Source: JBFWMG01 sp050251715
GTDB lineage: Bacteria; Desulfobacterota; Desulfovibrionia; Desulfovibrionales; Desulfovibrionaceae
Reading direction: 5' to 3'
NCBI GenBank assembly: GCA_050251715.1
Contig: JBFWMG010000009.1
Span: forward strand, 62,001 to 126,000
Length of the DNA stretch: 64,000 bases
Notes under the pieces: generated by a model
Seen by the model: the letters and a program-made list of their open reading frames with translations, nothing else
What the model was told of the DNA's origin: nothing
Databases searched by the model: none
Shown here: piece by piece, positions 16,478-25,050 of the stretch
Layout of the letters: each line of letters starts with the position of its first letter
How positions within the stretch are numbered: the first letter of the stretch is position 1
Translations under genes and position numbers: made by a program

Positions 16478-17098
16478 TCAGGGCGTGAAGGAAAGGATGA
16501 ACAGCCGCACGCCCTCTTCCAGCATCTGCACCGACATGAGCACCAGAATGAGTCCCATGAGGCGCTCGGCCGCGCGCATGCCCCGCTTGCCCAGCACGCG
16601 CAGCAGCGACGGGGACGACAGCATGAGCACGGCGGCGGCTCCCCACGCCAGCAGCACGGCCAGGCCCACCGTGGTCTGCGGCGTGCCCCGGTGGGCATAG
16701 ACCATGACCGCGGCCAAAAGCGACGGCCCCGCGATGAGCGGCACGGCGATGGGCACGATGAAGGGGTCGGTGATGAGCGCCTCGGGGTGCTCGCCCGTGG
16801 CGGGCGGGAAGACCATGCGCACGGAGATGATGAACAGGATGCAGCCGCCCGCCACGCGCAGGGTGGATTGCTCGATGTCCAGCAGGCCGAGCAGCCCTTC
16901 GCCGATGAACTGGAAGAGCAGGGTGACGCACAGGGCGATGCACAGTTCGCGGAACAGGACGCGGCGCTGGCGCACCGGCGGCATGTCCTTGAGCATGGGC
17001 AGGCAGATGGCCGCATTGCCGATGGGATCCATAATCAGAAAGAGCGGCAGGGCGATCTCCAGAATCGTCTTGAACGCCTCGCTCGGGGCAAGGGACAT
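16478..17098 (-). CDS. MarC / UPF0056 family inner-membrane protein
   Basis: 206 residues with six predicted helices. Family sequences seen: LFLIMDPIGNAAICLPML, RRVLFRELCIALCVTLLFQFIG and IPLIAGPSLLAAVMVYAH-like IAVPLIAGPSLLAA. MarC proteins were once linked to antibiotic resistance, but their function is unproven. The ATG at 17098 overlaps the TGA of the ion-channel gene upstream (TGATG); a GTG one codon earlier is an alternative. It is co-transcribed with the ion channel and probably the TPR gene. Confidence 0.88.
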   Translation of the reverse strand: MSLAPSEAFKTILEIALPLFLIMDPIGNAAICLPMLKDMPPVRQRRVLFRELCIALCVTLLFQFIGEGLLGLLDIEQSTLRVAGGCILFIISVRMVFPPATGEHPEALITDPFIVPIAVPLIAGPSLLAAVMVYAHRGTPQTTVGLAVLLAWGAAAVLMLSSPSLLRVLGKRGMRAAERLMGLILVLMSVQMLEEGVRLFILSFTP

Positions 17099-17922
17099 CA
17101 CAACAATTCCCCACAGTATTTGCAGTGCACCGCATCACGGTCGTGGCCTTCGGCGCCGCACCGGGGGCAGGACTGGGTGGACACGCCGGCTTGTCCCCGC
17201 ACCAGGCCCGCGGTCACAATGCCCGTGGGCACCGCGATGATGCCGTAGCCCAGAATCATGATGACGGACGCCACGGCCTGGCCAAGCGGGGTTTGGGGCG
17301 AAATGTCGCCATAGCCCACCGTGGTGAGGGTGACGATGGCCCAGTAGATGGAGCGGGGGATGGAGGTGAAGCCGCCCGCCGCGCCTTCGATGAGGTACAT
17401 GCACGAGCCGAAGACCACCACCAGGGTGAGCACGGCCACCAGAAAGACCACGATCTTGCGCATGCTGGCGCGCAACGCGTCCAGCAACAGCTGGGCCTCG
17501 CCCAGGTATTGGGCCAGCTTGAACACGCGGAACACCCGCAGCACCCGCACCAGCCGGATGACCAGCAGGTATTCACCGCCCGGCAGGAAAAGCCCTATCC
17601 AGGTGGGCAGGATGGAGCACAGGTCCACCACGCCGAAAAAGCTGCGCGCGTACAGGAGGGGCCGCCGTACGCTGTACAGGCGCAAGGCGTATTCCAGGGA
17701 GAACAGCAGGGTCAGCACCCATTCAAGAAGGGTGAACAGGCCGCCGAAGCGCAGGCGCAACGACTCCACGCTGTCGCACAGCACCACGGCCACGGAAAGC
17801 AGGATGGCCGCGATGAGCGCCACGTCGAACAGTTTGCCCGCCGGCGTGTCCGCCTCGAAGATGATCTCGTGCAGCCGGGCGCGCAGGCCGCCGCTGCCGG
17901 GTTGGTGCCGTGTGGCGGCCAT
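17098..17922 (-). CDS. Voltage-gated-type potassium channel with C-terminal zinc ribbon
   Basis: 274 residues. Six membrane segments of the Kv layout are visible. An S4-like segment YLLVIRLVRVLRVFRVFKL (~120-138) carries Arg every third residue. The pore helix and filter are SIYWAIVTLTTVGYGDISP (~195-213), with a K+-selective TVGYGD. After the last helix the protein ends with CPRCGAEGHDRDAVHCKYCGELL, a four-Cys zinc ribbon not found in most channels of this size. It should conduct K+ across the inner membrane. The ribbon may bind a partner or sense metal or redox. The gene overlaps marC and is preceded by the TPR gene. Confidence 0.9.
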   Translation of the reverse strand: MAATRHQPGSGGLRARLHEIIFEADTPAGKLFDVALIAAILLSVAVVLCDSVESLRLRFGGLFTLLEWVLTLLFSLEYALRLYSVRRPLLYARSFFGVVDLCSILPTWIGLFLPGGEYLLVIRLVRVLRVFRVFKLAQYLGEAQLLLDALRASMRKIVVFLVAVLTLVVVFGSCMYLIEGAAGGFTSIPRSIYWAIVTLTTVGYGDISPQTPLGQAVASVIMILGYGIIAVPTGIVTAGLVRGQAGVSTQSCPRCGAEGHDRDAVHCKYCGELL

Positions 17923-17937
17923 GCGCTGCCCGCGCCC

Positions 17938-18483
17938 CTATGCCCCGTCCGTCCCGGCCAGGTGCTCCGCCCGGGCAAGCACCATTTCCACGGCCAGGGC
18001 CATGGCGTCGGGGTCGGGCGCGTCGCCGGTCTCCAACAGGCCGAGTTGCAGGTTGATCTCGCGCTGCACCAGCACGTTGGTGGGGTCGAAATACCGTTTC
18101 CACACCGCGACCGCCTTGTCGGTCTTGCCCGTGCGCAACAGGCTCAGGCCCAGGTGCGCCAAGGCCTGGTTGTCCTCTTTCCTGGTGCGCAGCACCCGCT
18201 CGAACTCCACGCGGGCCTGGACGTATTGTCCCTGGGCGTACAGGGCGCGGCCAAGGCGCAGGCGCGCGTCCTCGTTGCCCGGTTCGGCCTCCAGGAAACG
18301 GCGGTAGCCTTCCACGGCGCGGGCGTGGTCCCCGGCGTCAAAGGCGGCGTTGGCCTTGGCCAGGGTGCCCGCGTCCTGGCCGGGGTTGTCGCGCTTCGGT
18401 TCGGGCACGTCGGCGTTGCGGGCATAGCCCTTGAGCGCGCCGAAGAGCATTTTCCGGCGCGACATGGTGTTGTTGCGGTTCAT
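17938..18483 (-). CDS. TPR protein with basic N terminus
   Basis: 181 residues. The N terminus NRNNTMSRRKMLFGALKG is basic and amphipathic. TPR units follow (FDAGDHARAVEGYRRFLEAEPGN, LGRALYAQGQYVQARVEFERVL, LGLSLLRTGKTDKAVAVWKRYF). The start at 18483 is chosen over an upstream frame because AGAGGA lies just before it and the N-terminal motif begins there. It is 15 bp upstream of the channel gene on the same strand. No enzymatic motif is seen; it is likely a scaffold. Confidence 0.75.
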   Translation of the reverse strand: MNRNNTMSRRKMLFGALKGYARNADVPEPKRDNPGQDAGTLAKANAAFDAGDHARAVEGYRRFLEAEPGNEDARLRLGRALYAQGQYVQARVEFERVLRTRKEDNQALAHLGLSLLRTGKTDKAVAVWKRYFDPTNVLVQREINLQLGLLETGDAPDPDAMALAVEMVLARAEHLAGTDGA

Positions 18484-18630
18484 GCGCATCCTCTGCTGTT
18501 TTTGGGAGCATACCGGAAACGTGTGGGCGGTCAATATGCGCGGCGGGCGGCCCTTGACGGCGTTCCATAAAAATTGACAATTTTGCCTAACAGTACTGGC
18601 TGTATATTTTCAATTTTGTAAACACTCGGC
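18484..18630. promoter_or_regulatory. Divergent AT-rich promoter region
   Basis: A clear drop in GC at ~18565-18625 between two divergent genes. TTGACA occurs at about 18575 and a TATATT-like box 23 bp further, which is too far for a standard sigma-70 pair. It is probably the promoter area of the NifA-like regulator, but the exact elements are not resolved. Confidence 0.35.
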
Positions 18631-20280
18631 ATGGCTGCGGACGCCCTGATGCATGCAACCACCTCGCATAACGAACAGATCGCGCATCTGTACAACAATT
18701 GCAAGCCCACAGGAAACAACAGGCTCACAACCATGCACACCGCCATAGAAAAACAACGCAACGCCTTGTTCGCCCTCTGCCTTTCCATTGCCCATGCCCA
18801 TGACCTCAAGGCCATGCTCCATGACGTGCTGCGCATTCTTGGGGAAACCCTGCACATGACGCAAGGCGCCATATCCATCCAGGACATGGAGAACGGCCCC
18901 TCCGGTGCCGTTGCCGTGTGGGGGACCGCCATGCCCATGGCGGGCGAAAATCCGCACCGCCTGTCCGAAACCGCCATGGCCCGCGTGTTCCGCGCCGCCC
19001 GGCCCTTTGCCGTGCCGCGCAACGCCACGGACCCCGTGTTTCCCGGCAACGGACGCGGCCGCATCAACGGCAAGGCGTCCTACGCCATCCTGGGCGCGCC
19101 CGTGTTCCTTTCCGGCCAGCCCGTGGGTCTCATCTCCGTGGACCACCTGTTCGAGGAAACCACGCCCCTGGATAACGACCTCGACTTCCTGGGCATGGTG
19201 GCCGCCTTTGTGGCCCAGGCCGTGGCATGCGTCCGCAACCTGCACAAACGCGAGGAACACCTGGTCCAGGAAAGCGAGCAATGGCGCGCCAAGGCCGCCG
19301 ACGCCTCACGCGCCCTGCGCCTGGTGGGCAAAAGCGCGGCCATGGACCAGGTGCGCGACCGATTGCAACGCGTCATACCCGGACACGGCCCCGTACTGCT
19401 GTTTGGCGAAACAGGCACCGGCAAAAGCCTTGCCGCGCGCCTGCTGCACGAGCGCTCCGCCAGGGCGGGCCAGCCCTTCATCAAGGTCAACTGCGGTTCC
19501 CTGCCCCAGGCCCGCCTGGAACAGGATCTCTTTGGACGGGGCCGCCACGCCCTGACCGGCGCCAACAGCACGCCGGGGCGTCTTGAGGACGCCGAAGGCG
19601 GCATCGTCCTGCTGAGCGAGGTCGAACTGCTGGGCGAGGGCGCCCAGGCGCGGCTGGTGCGCTACCTGACCGACGGCGTGTGCGAGCGCATGGACGGCAC
19701 CGTGACCCATGCCGCGGCGCGCATCGTGGCCTGCTCCACCAATCTGGAGGGAGCCATGCGCTCCGGCATGTTCCGGCCCGACCTCTACCGCCTGCTCGCG
19801 GCGCGCGCCATCCGCCTGCCCTCCCTGCGCGAGCACAAGGACGACATCCCCTCGCTGCTCAACCACTTTCTCGACATCCATTCCCGCGAATTTGGCCGCA
19901 GGCTCTATCTCACGCCCAAGGCGTTGGGGTGCCTCATGAAATACGACTGGCCGGGCAATGTGCGGGAAATGGAGCACCTGGTGGAGCGGCTTTCACTCAT
20001 GGTCGAGGGCGACGCCATCGATCTGGTGGACATTCCCTCCTTCTTTTTCTCCGCGGTCGGCCCGCATGTGCAGCGCCCCGACGAACTGGTGTCCCTCAAG
20101 GACATCGAGCGCCACGAGGTCGTCACCGCCCTTGAGCGCCACAACTGGATCCAGTCGCGCGCCGCGCGCGAACTGGGCATCACCCAGCGCCAGATGGGCT
20201 ACCGGGTCAAGAAATTCAGCCTCCAGGGGTTGATAGACGAGCGCCGCCGCCAGCTCCGGTCGCGGCGGCCCGGGCATTAG
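18631..20280 (+). CDS. NifA-like GAF/AAA+/HTH regulator with degenerate ATPase motifs
   Basis: 549 residues. A GAF domain (~50-200) is followed by a sigma-54-activator AAA+ domain (~225-460) with intact Walker A GETGTGKS and DWPGNVRE, then a Fis-type HTH close to NifA/AnfA (NWIQSRAARELGITQRQMGY). Three key sites are altered: the GAFTGA loop reads HALTGA; Walker B reads GGIVLLSEV, with Ser for the conserved Asp; and the FREDLYYRL arginine-finger block reads FRPDLYRLL. Activators lacking GAFTGA, such as TyrR or R. capsulatus NtrC and HupR, do not use sigma-54, so this may bind DNA and GAF ligands without opening sigma-54 complexes. The ATG at 18631 lacks a ribosome site; the ATG at 18733 is an alternative start. 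Its TAG is the edge of an S repeat. Confidence 0.82.
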   Translation: MAADALMHATTSHNEQIAHLYNNCKPTGNNRLTTMHTAIEKQRNALFALCLSIAHAHDLKAMLHDVLRILGETLHMTQGAISIQDMENGPSGAVAVWGTAMPMAGENPHRLSETAMARVFRAARPFAVPRNATDPVFPGNGRGRINGKASYAILGAPVFLSGQPVGLISVDHLFEETTPLDNDLDFLGMVAAFVAQAVACVRNLHKREEHLVQESEQWRAKAADASRALRLVGKSAAMDQVRDRLQRVIPGHGPVLLFGETGTGKSLAARLLHERSARAGQPFIKVNCGSLPQARLEQDLFGRGRHALTGANSTPGRLEDAEGGIVLLSEVELLGEGAQARLVRYLTDGVCERMDGTVTHAAARIVACSTNLEGAMRSGMFRPDLYRLLAARAIRLPSLREHKDDIPSLLNHFLDIHSREFGRRLYLTPKALGCLMKYDWPGNVREMEHLVERLSLMVEGDAIDLVDIPSFFFSAVGPHVQRPDELVSLKDIERHEVVTALERHNWIQSRAARELGITQRQMGYRVKKFSLQGLIDERRRQLRSRRPGH

Positions 20281-20383
20281 GGCATCTTGCCTTTGAAAAA
20301 GGTTCGATGGCCTCATGCTGTTCATTGAAATAATGCTTCCTTATTCCAACATGCCGCATTGTTACATTGCAACAATGCGCTAG
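20277..20383 (-). repeat. S-family intergenic repeat, copy 0
   Basis: Read on the minus strand it runs from CTAGCGCATT to GATGCCCTAA. It aligns with copies at 40982-41088 and 59271-59377 through the blocks AACAATGCG, AAGCATTATTTCAA and CTTTTTCAAAG. A perfect hairpin GCATTGTT/AACAATGC is at 20356-20378. The far end supplies the TAG stop of the NifA-like gene. Confidence 0.8.
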
Positions 20384-20744
20384 CGGCCGACCACCCGGAG
20401 CGCGGCGCCGTCACGGCGCGCCCCGATGGTTGCGCCGCCCGGCCCCACCCATGGCGTGGCCCTGCCCATGCCGTCGCGCGGCAGGATGAAGATATCGTGA
20501 GCGTTCGGTACTACCTCCACCTGCCGGGGAGGGCATGGCTGCCTCCATCCCTCCCCGGCCCCAACCCGCGCCCCGCCCTTCCCCCCGCGCCCCGCCCACC
20601 CTTGCGGGTCGCTCGCGATGCCGCCACCATGCCGTGCCGGACAACCCGGAGTTGCGCCAAGCGCCAAGACGTTGTAATGATGTGCAGACTGTTGTTTCCG
20701 TGGGTCTGCCCCACACCTTTCACCCGAACCAAGGTGGCGCCGGC
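20384..20744. other. GC-rich gap with one hairpin
   Basis: No convincing gene. A perfect 10-bp hairpin CCGGGGAGGG / CCCTCCCCGG with a 15-nt loop is at 20524-20558. The promoter of the HD-GYP gene must lie here, but no elements are recognisable. An in-frame extension of the HD-GYP ORF upstream to 20535 is Pro/Arg-rich and looks non-coding. Confidence 0.4.
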
Positions 20745-21983
20745 ATGGAAGAACTGTGCAGTCTCCCGACAGAGATAATTTGTCCTTTTCTCAAAATAAT
20801 CGGAGAGTTGAGCAGACTCAAGGACGTGGATTCCATCCTGGACCACATCCTGAGCGAGGCGCGCAAATTCGCCAGGGCGGATGCGGGTTCCATTTTTCTG
20901 GTGGAAGGCGACCACCTCCAGTTCAGCTATGTGCAGAACGACACCCTGTTCACCGCCGATTCGCCGGTCAAGGACGTGTACTACGACTTCACCGTGCCCA
21001 TAAGCCGGGGCTCCATTGTGGGGTACACCGCGCTCACCGGGCGCACGGTGGTCATTGACGACGCCTACGCCATGGACAGCGGCCTGCCCTATGCCTTCAA
21101 CCCCTCCTACGACATGGAGACCGGCTACCGCACCGGGTCCATCATGGCCATTCCCATCACCTCCTACATGGACAGGGTGCTGGGCGTCATGCAGATCATC
21201 AACGCCAAGGACGAGAACGGCGCCACCATACCCTTTTCCTCTTCCGCCCAGGAGCACCTGCCGCTCCTGGCGGGCAACGCGTCCGTGGCGCTGGAGCGCG
21301 GCCTCATGAACCGCGAGGCCGTGCTGCGCATGATCCGCATGGCCCAGCTGCACGATCCCTCCGAAACCGGCGCCCACGTCCGGCGCGTGGGCGCGTACTG
21401 CGCCGAGATATACCACCAGTGGGCGCTCAACCGGGGAGTGGGCATCCGCGACATCAAGAAGAACAAGGACCACATCCGCTACGCCTCCATGCTGCATGAC
21501 GTGGGCAAGGTGGGCATCAGCGACCTCATCCTGAAAAAACCGGGCAAGCTCGACGACGCGGAATTCACCACGGTCAAGATGCATACCGTGTTTGGGGGCA
21601 AGCTTTTTGAGAGCACCGCGTCCGAACTGGACGTGATGTGCCTGGAGATCGCGCTCAACCACCACGAGCGGTGGGACGGCGGCGGCTATCCCGGCAAGGT
21701 GCCCAACATCTTCGCCCCGGACGCGACCTTCGGCACGCCCAAACAGGGCGAGGAGATCCCCCTTCCCGCGCGCATCACCTCCCTGGCCGATGTCTACGAC
21801 GCACTGGTGTCCAAGCGGGTGTACAAGGAGGGCTGGCCCGAGGAAGAGGTGCTGGCCTACATCCGCGAGCAGTCGGGCAGACAGTTCGATCCCCAGGTCG
21901 TGGAGGCCTTTTTCCAGGTGCTCGACGTGATCCAGATCATCCGCGAACGGTACAAGGACGCCCCGCACCCCGCTACCCCGTGA
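20745..21983 (+). CDS. GAF / HD-GYP domain cyclic-di-GMP phosphodiesterase
   Basis: 412 residues. The GAF domain spans ~15-180 (DAGSIFLVEGDHLQF, GSIVGYTALTGRTVVIDDAY, GVMQIINAKDENG). The HD-GYP domain spans ~200-400 with HDVGKVGI (HD pair) and the diagnostic NHHERWDGGGYPG (GYP loop), so hydrolysis of cyclic di-GMP is expected. A ligand bound by GAF may control it. An AAGGTGG ribosome site lies before the ATG at 20745. The TrkA-USP gene starts 13 bp after the stop, so the two are probably one operon, linking c-di-GMP turnover with ion homeostasis. A PilZ receptor is encoded elsewhere in the window. Confidence 0.9.
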   Translation: MEELCSLPTEIICPFLKIIGELSRLKDVDSILDHILSEARKFARADAGSIFLVEGDHLQFSYVQNDTLFTADSPVKDVYYDFTVPISRGSIVGYTALTGRTVVIDDAYAMDSGLPYAFNPSYDMETGYRTGSIMAIPITSYMDRVLGVMQIINAKDENGATIPFSSSAQEHLPLLAGNASVALERGLMNREAVLRMIRMAQLHDPSETGAHVRRVGAYCAEIYHQWALNRGVGIRDIKKNKDHIRYASMLHDVGKVGISDLILKKPGKLDDAEFTTVKMHTVFGGKLFESTASELDVMCLEIALNHHERWDGGGYPGKVPNIFAPDATFGTPKQGEEIPLPARITSLADVYDALVSKRVYKEGWPEEEVLAYIREQSGRQFDPQVVEAFFQVLDVIQIIRERYKDAPHPATP

Positions 21984-21996
21984 TCCAAGGCGGACC

Positions 21997-23412
21997 ATGA
22001 AGATTCTGTTGTGCGGCACGGGACAGGTGACCCTGGAGCTGTTGCGGCGGCTGGGCGAAACCTGGGACGTGACCCTGAACGACATCGACGCCGCCCGGTT
22101 GAGCGATGTGATGGCCCGGTTCCCGGTGGTCAAGCGCGTCGTGTCCGGCGATGCCTCGAGTCCCGTGCTGCTGGAAAAGGCGGCCATGGACAGCCATGAC
22201 TTCGTGCTGGCCCTGACCGGCGACGACGCCGTCAACCTGGCCGTGGCCCGGCAGGCGCGCGAACGCGGCGTGGCGCACATCCTCGCCCTGGTCAACCGGC
22301 AGGACAACGCGCCCGCCTTTCAGGACATCGGGGTCCGCACGCTGTCCCTGTCCCTGCTGCCCGCCCGCACCATCTTCCATTATTTGCAGGATCCGCGCAT
22401 CCGCGTCACCTCCCTGGGCGACGGCAGGGCCGAGATCATCGAGGTCGAGGTGGCGGCGCACAGCTGGGTGGTGGGCAAGTCCGTGGAGCTGTTCCGCGAC
22501 CGCTCCTGGCGGATAACCGGCATCCTGCGCGGCGAACGGCTGGTGCGGCCCACACCGGAGACCGTCATCGAGGCCGACGACACCCTGGTCATCATGGGCG
22601 AGCCCCCCCTGTACGACCCGGTGTGCGCCCTGCTCGAATGCGCCACGCCCTCGTTTCCCCTGGGCTACGGCGGCACCCTGCTGCTGGCGCTGCCACACAC
22701 CGAGACGTGCGACAAGGATCCCCTGCTCGCGGAGGGGCTGTACCTGGCCCAAAACACCAAGGCCAAGCGCACCCAGGTCATCTGCGAAAAAGGCACATGC
22801 GACCTGGAGGAATGGCTGCGCCACTGGGGCGCAACCATCGACGTGGCCAGCCAGTGCGTGGACCACGACCTCATGGGCCGCCTGCGCGACATCTGCCTGG
22901 AAAAGCGCGTGGGCCTGGTGGTGACGCCGCTGCTTGAGGCCTCGTTTTTCCAATCCCTGACCAAGCCGACCATCATCTCCCTGGCCCATTCGCTGCCCTG
23001 TCCGCTGCTGGTGGCCAAGGCCAGCCACCCCTACCGCCGCATCCTGGTGCCGTTTCGCGACACCCCGCGCTGCGCCATTGCCCTGGAAACGGCCATGGAC
23101 ATCGCCCGGCAGATGCGGGCCACGGTGGGCGTGGTGGTGGTGCGCGAACCGGATTTTATCAGCGGCGCGGGCGAGGGCGAGGACGCGGAGCGCCTGCTCG
23201 TCAGGGCGCGCGACCTGGCGCTGTCCCAAAAATGCACCCTGGAGGAGCATGTGCGCGAGGGCAACCCCGTGCACGAGATAACGGCGCTCGCCAGGGAATA
23301 CGACCTGCTTGTGGTGGGCAGCTCGCGCAAGGAAAAGGGATTGTTCACGCCCAATGTGGGCGAACTCATCACCGAGCGGTCGCCCTGCTCGGTGCTTGTG
23401 GTCACGGGGTAG
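21997..23412 (+). CDS. TrkA-N / TrkA-C / universal stress protein fusion
   Basis: 471 residues. A Rossmann RCK domain (MKILLCGTGQVTLELLRRLG, then TLNDID and ALTGDDAVNLAVARQAR) covers ~1-135, followed by a TrkA-C domain (~140-215, ending ADDTLVIMGEPP). Two USP-like units make up the rest (~225-330 and 345-470), the last with PFRDTPRCAIALETAMDIA and VVGSSRKEKG...ERSPCSVLVVTG carrying the ATP-binding G-x9-G(S/T) pattern. RCK domains gate K+ channels or antiporters on binding NAD(H) or nucleotides. The next gene is a KefB-type antiporter 170 bp downstream, the likely partner. RCK-USP fusions are uncommon. Confidence 0.85.
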   Translation: MKILLCGTGQVTLELLRRLGETWDVTLNDIDAARLSDVMARFPVVKRVVSGDASSPVLLEKAAMDSHDFVLALTGDDAVNLAVARQARERGVAHILALVNRQDNAPAFQDIGVRTLSLSLLPARTIFHYLQDPRIRVTSLGDGRAEIIEVEVAAHSWVVGKSVELFRDRSWRITGILRGERLVRPTPETVIEADDTLVIMGEPPLYDPVCALLECATPSFPLGYGGTLLLALPHTETCDKDPLLAEGLYLAQNTKAKRTQVICEKGTCDLEEWLRHWGATIDVASQCVDHDLMGRLRDICLEKRVGLVVTPLLEASFFQSLTKPTIISLAHSLPCPLLVAKASHPYRRILVPFRDTPRCAIALETAMDIARQMRATVGVVVVREPDFISGAGEGEDAERLLVRARDLALSQKCTLEEHVREGNPVHEITALAREYDLLVVGSSRKEKGLFTPNVGELITERSPCSVLVVTG

Positions 23413-23582
23413 CGGGCTGCCGCCATGCGGCCTGCGAGCGCCAGGTGGGCGCGCCGGGGCATGGGCTGGCCCACGCAACCGGCGGGTGTCGAGAGCGCTG
23501 GCAAAACCAGACGGTTGCCAACCCGCAGGGGAAAGGGACAGGGCGGCCTGTTGCAACCGCATCCCAGGGGAGGGCGCGCCGC

Positions 23583-24779
23583 ATGATGCTTGGCCAGGCC
23601 GAATCGCTGCTGCTGGTGGCCGCAGCCGCCGCCGTGCTGCCCCTGGCGGCCAACGCACTGCGCCTGCCCGCCGTGATCCTGGAAATCCTCTTTGGCGTCC
23701 TCATCGGCAAAAGCTTTCTGCATGTGCGTTTTTCCGGCGACTGGCTGCCGTTTCTGGCCCAGCTCGGCTTTTTGCTGCTCATGTTCCAGGCGGGCATGGA
23801 ACTCGACTTCACCATGCTGCGCAAGCAGGGGCCGGGGAGGCTTGTCCTGCACCTGGCGATTTTTTGCGCCACGCTCGGCCTGGCCTTTGCCTCGGCGGAC
23901 ATGCTGGGCCAGGGCGCGTTCATGGCGCTGGTGCTGTCCACCACGTCGCTGGGGCTTGTGGTGCCCACGCTCAAGGAAACCGGCACCTCCCGCACCCCTT
24001 TCGGCCAATCGGTCATCATAGCCGCCACCTTTGCCGATTTTCTCACGCTGTTGGGCATCACGCTCTTCGTGCTGTGGTGGGACAACGGCTTTTCCGCGCA
24101 CATGCTGCGGCCCCTGCCCTTTTTCGTGGGATTCGGGCTCATCCTGCGGGCGTGCAGGCTGTGGGCGTGGTGGAATCCGGACAAGGCCCGGCGGCTGCTC
24201 GGCCAGGAAGACAGCCAGGAACTGGGCGTGCGCTTCTCGCTGGTGCTGCTGTTCCTGTTCGTGGCGCTTTCCGAGCTGGCCCACCTGGAGCCGGTGCTCG
24301 GCGCGTTCCTGGGCGGCGCCACGCTTTCCTTCGTGTTCCGCGAGCGCTTCCACCTGGAAACCAAGCTTTCGGGCATTGCCTACGGCTTTCTCATCCCCAT
24401 CTTCTTCATCCACGTGGGCATGGGCTTCGACCTGGGCAACGTGCTGGGCGGCGGCTATGTCCTGCTGACGCTCAAGCTGCTCGTGGTGGCGGTGGCGGTC
24501 AAACTGCTGCCCGCGTTGCTCCTGGCGCTGACCGGCGCGCCCCCGCGGTCCGTCATGGCCGCGGGCATGCTGCTGTCGTCGCGCCTGAGCCTGGTCATCG
24601 CGGCCGCCTCCATCGGCCTGGAGCACGGCTTCATCACCCCGGCGCTCAAGGACGCCATCGTGCTGCTGGCCATCATCACCTGCCTGGCCGGACCCACGGC
24701 GTTCCGGGCCATACAGGCGGGCGGGCCGCCGCCGCGCGGTCCGGGCAACGCCCCCCGTAACGGCGCGCCCCCGCAATGA
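23583..24779 (+). CDS. CPA2-family cation:proton antiporter (KefB/GerN-like)
   Basis: 398 residues with about eleven to twelve membrane helices and no cytoplasmic RCK domain. Typical Na_H_exchanger sequences: LRLPAVILEILFGVLIG, LGFLLLMFQAGMELDF, STTSLGLVVPTLKE, HLEPVLGAFLGGATLSF and IPIFFIHVGMGFD. The absence of its own RCK domain fits regulation by the separate TrkA-USP protein upstream. It should exchange K+ or Na+ for H+ across the inner membrane. The ATG at 23583 is followed directly by the first helix; an upstream frame to 23232 overlaps the previous gene and is rejected. The tail is Pro-rich. Confidence 0.87.
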   Translation: MMLGQAESLLLVAAAAAVLPLAANALRLPAVILEILFGVLIGKSFLHVRFSGDWLPFLAQLGFLLLMFQAGMELDFTMLRKQGPGRLVLHLAIFCATLGLAFASADMLGQGAFMALVLSTTSLGLVVPTLKETGTSRTPFGQSVIIAATFADFLTLLGITLFVLWWDNGFSAHMLRPLPFFVGFGLILRACRLWAWWNPDKARRLLGQEDSQELGVRFSLVLLFLFVALSELAHLEPVLGAFLGGATLSFVFRERFHLETKLSGIAYGFLIPIFFIHVGMGFDLGNVLGGGYVLLTLKLLVVAVAVKLLPALLLALTGAPPRSVMAAGMLLSSRLSLVIAAASIGLEHGFITPALKDAIVLLAIITCLAGPTAFRAIQAGGPPPRGPGNAPRNGAPPQ

Positions 24780-24971
24780 GGGAACACGCATGCCGCTGGC
24801 GGCATGCGCACGCTTTCGGTTGGGTGCGGCAACTGACGTGCAAATGCCAGGGCGTCCGCCCCGCGCCGCGCAAGGGCGTTCCGTGCGGCGGCACGCCGCC
24901 CACAGGCCATGCGGTCCTGGGCTGTGAAGGATGCGCGTTCGCCGGAGCCGGCCAGCGCACGTGGGGCGGAT

Positions 24972-25050
24972 GGCGCTAGGGGCGGACAGGGCTAGGGGGG
25001 ACGGAGCCAGGGGCGGACGACGCCAGGGGCGGACGGCGCTAGGGGCGGAC
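24972..25050. repeat. Five-unit 16-bp tandem repeat at the 3' end of a kinase gene
   Basis: Five consecutive units of a GGCGCTAGGGGCGGAC motif (one unit is 15 bp). The last unit contains the stop codon of the minus-strand sensor kinase (25039-25041). There is no spacer and no stem-loop. Confidence 0.85.
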
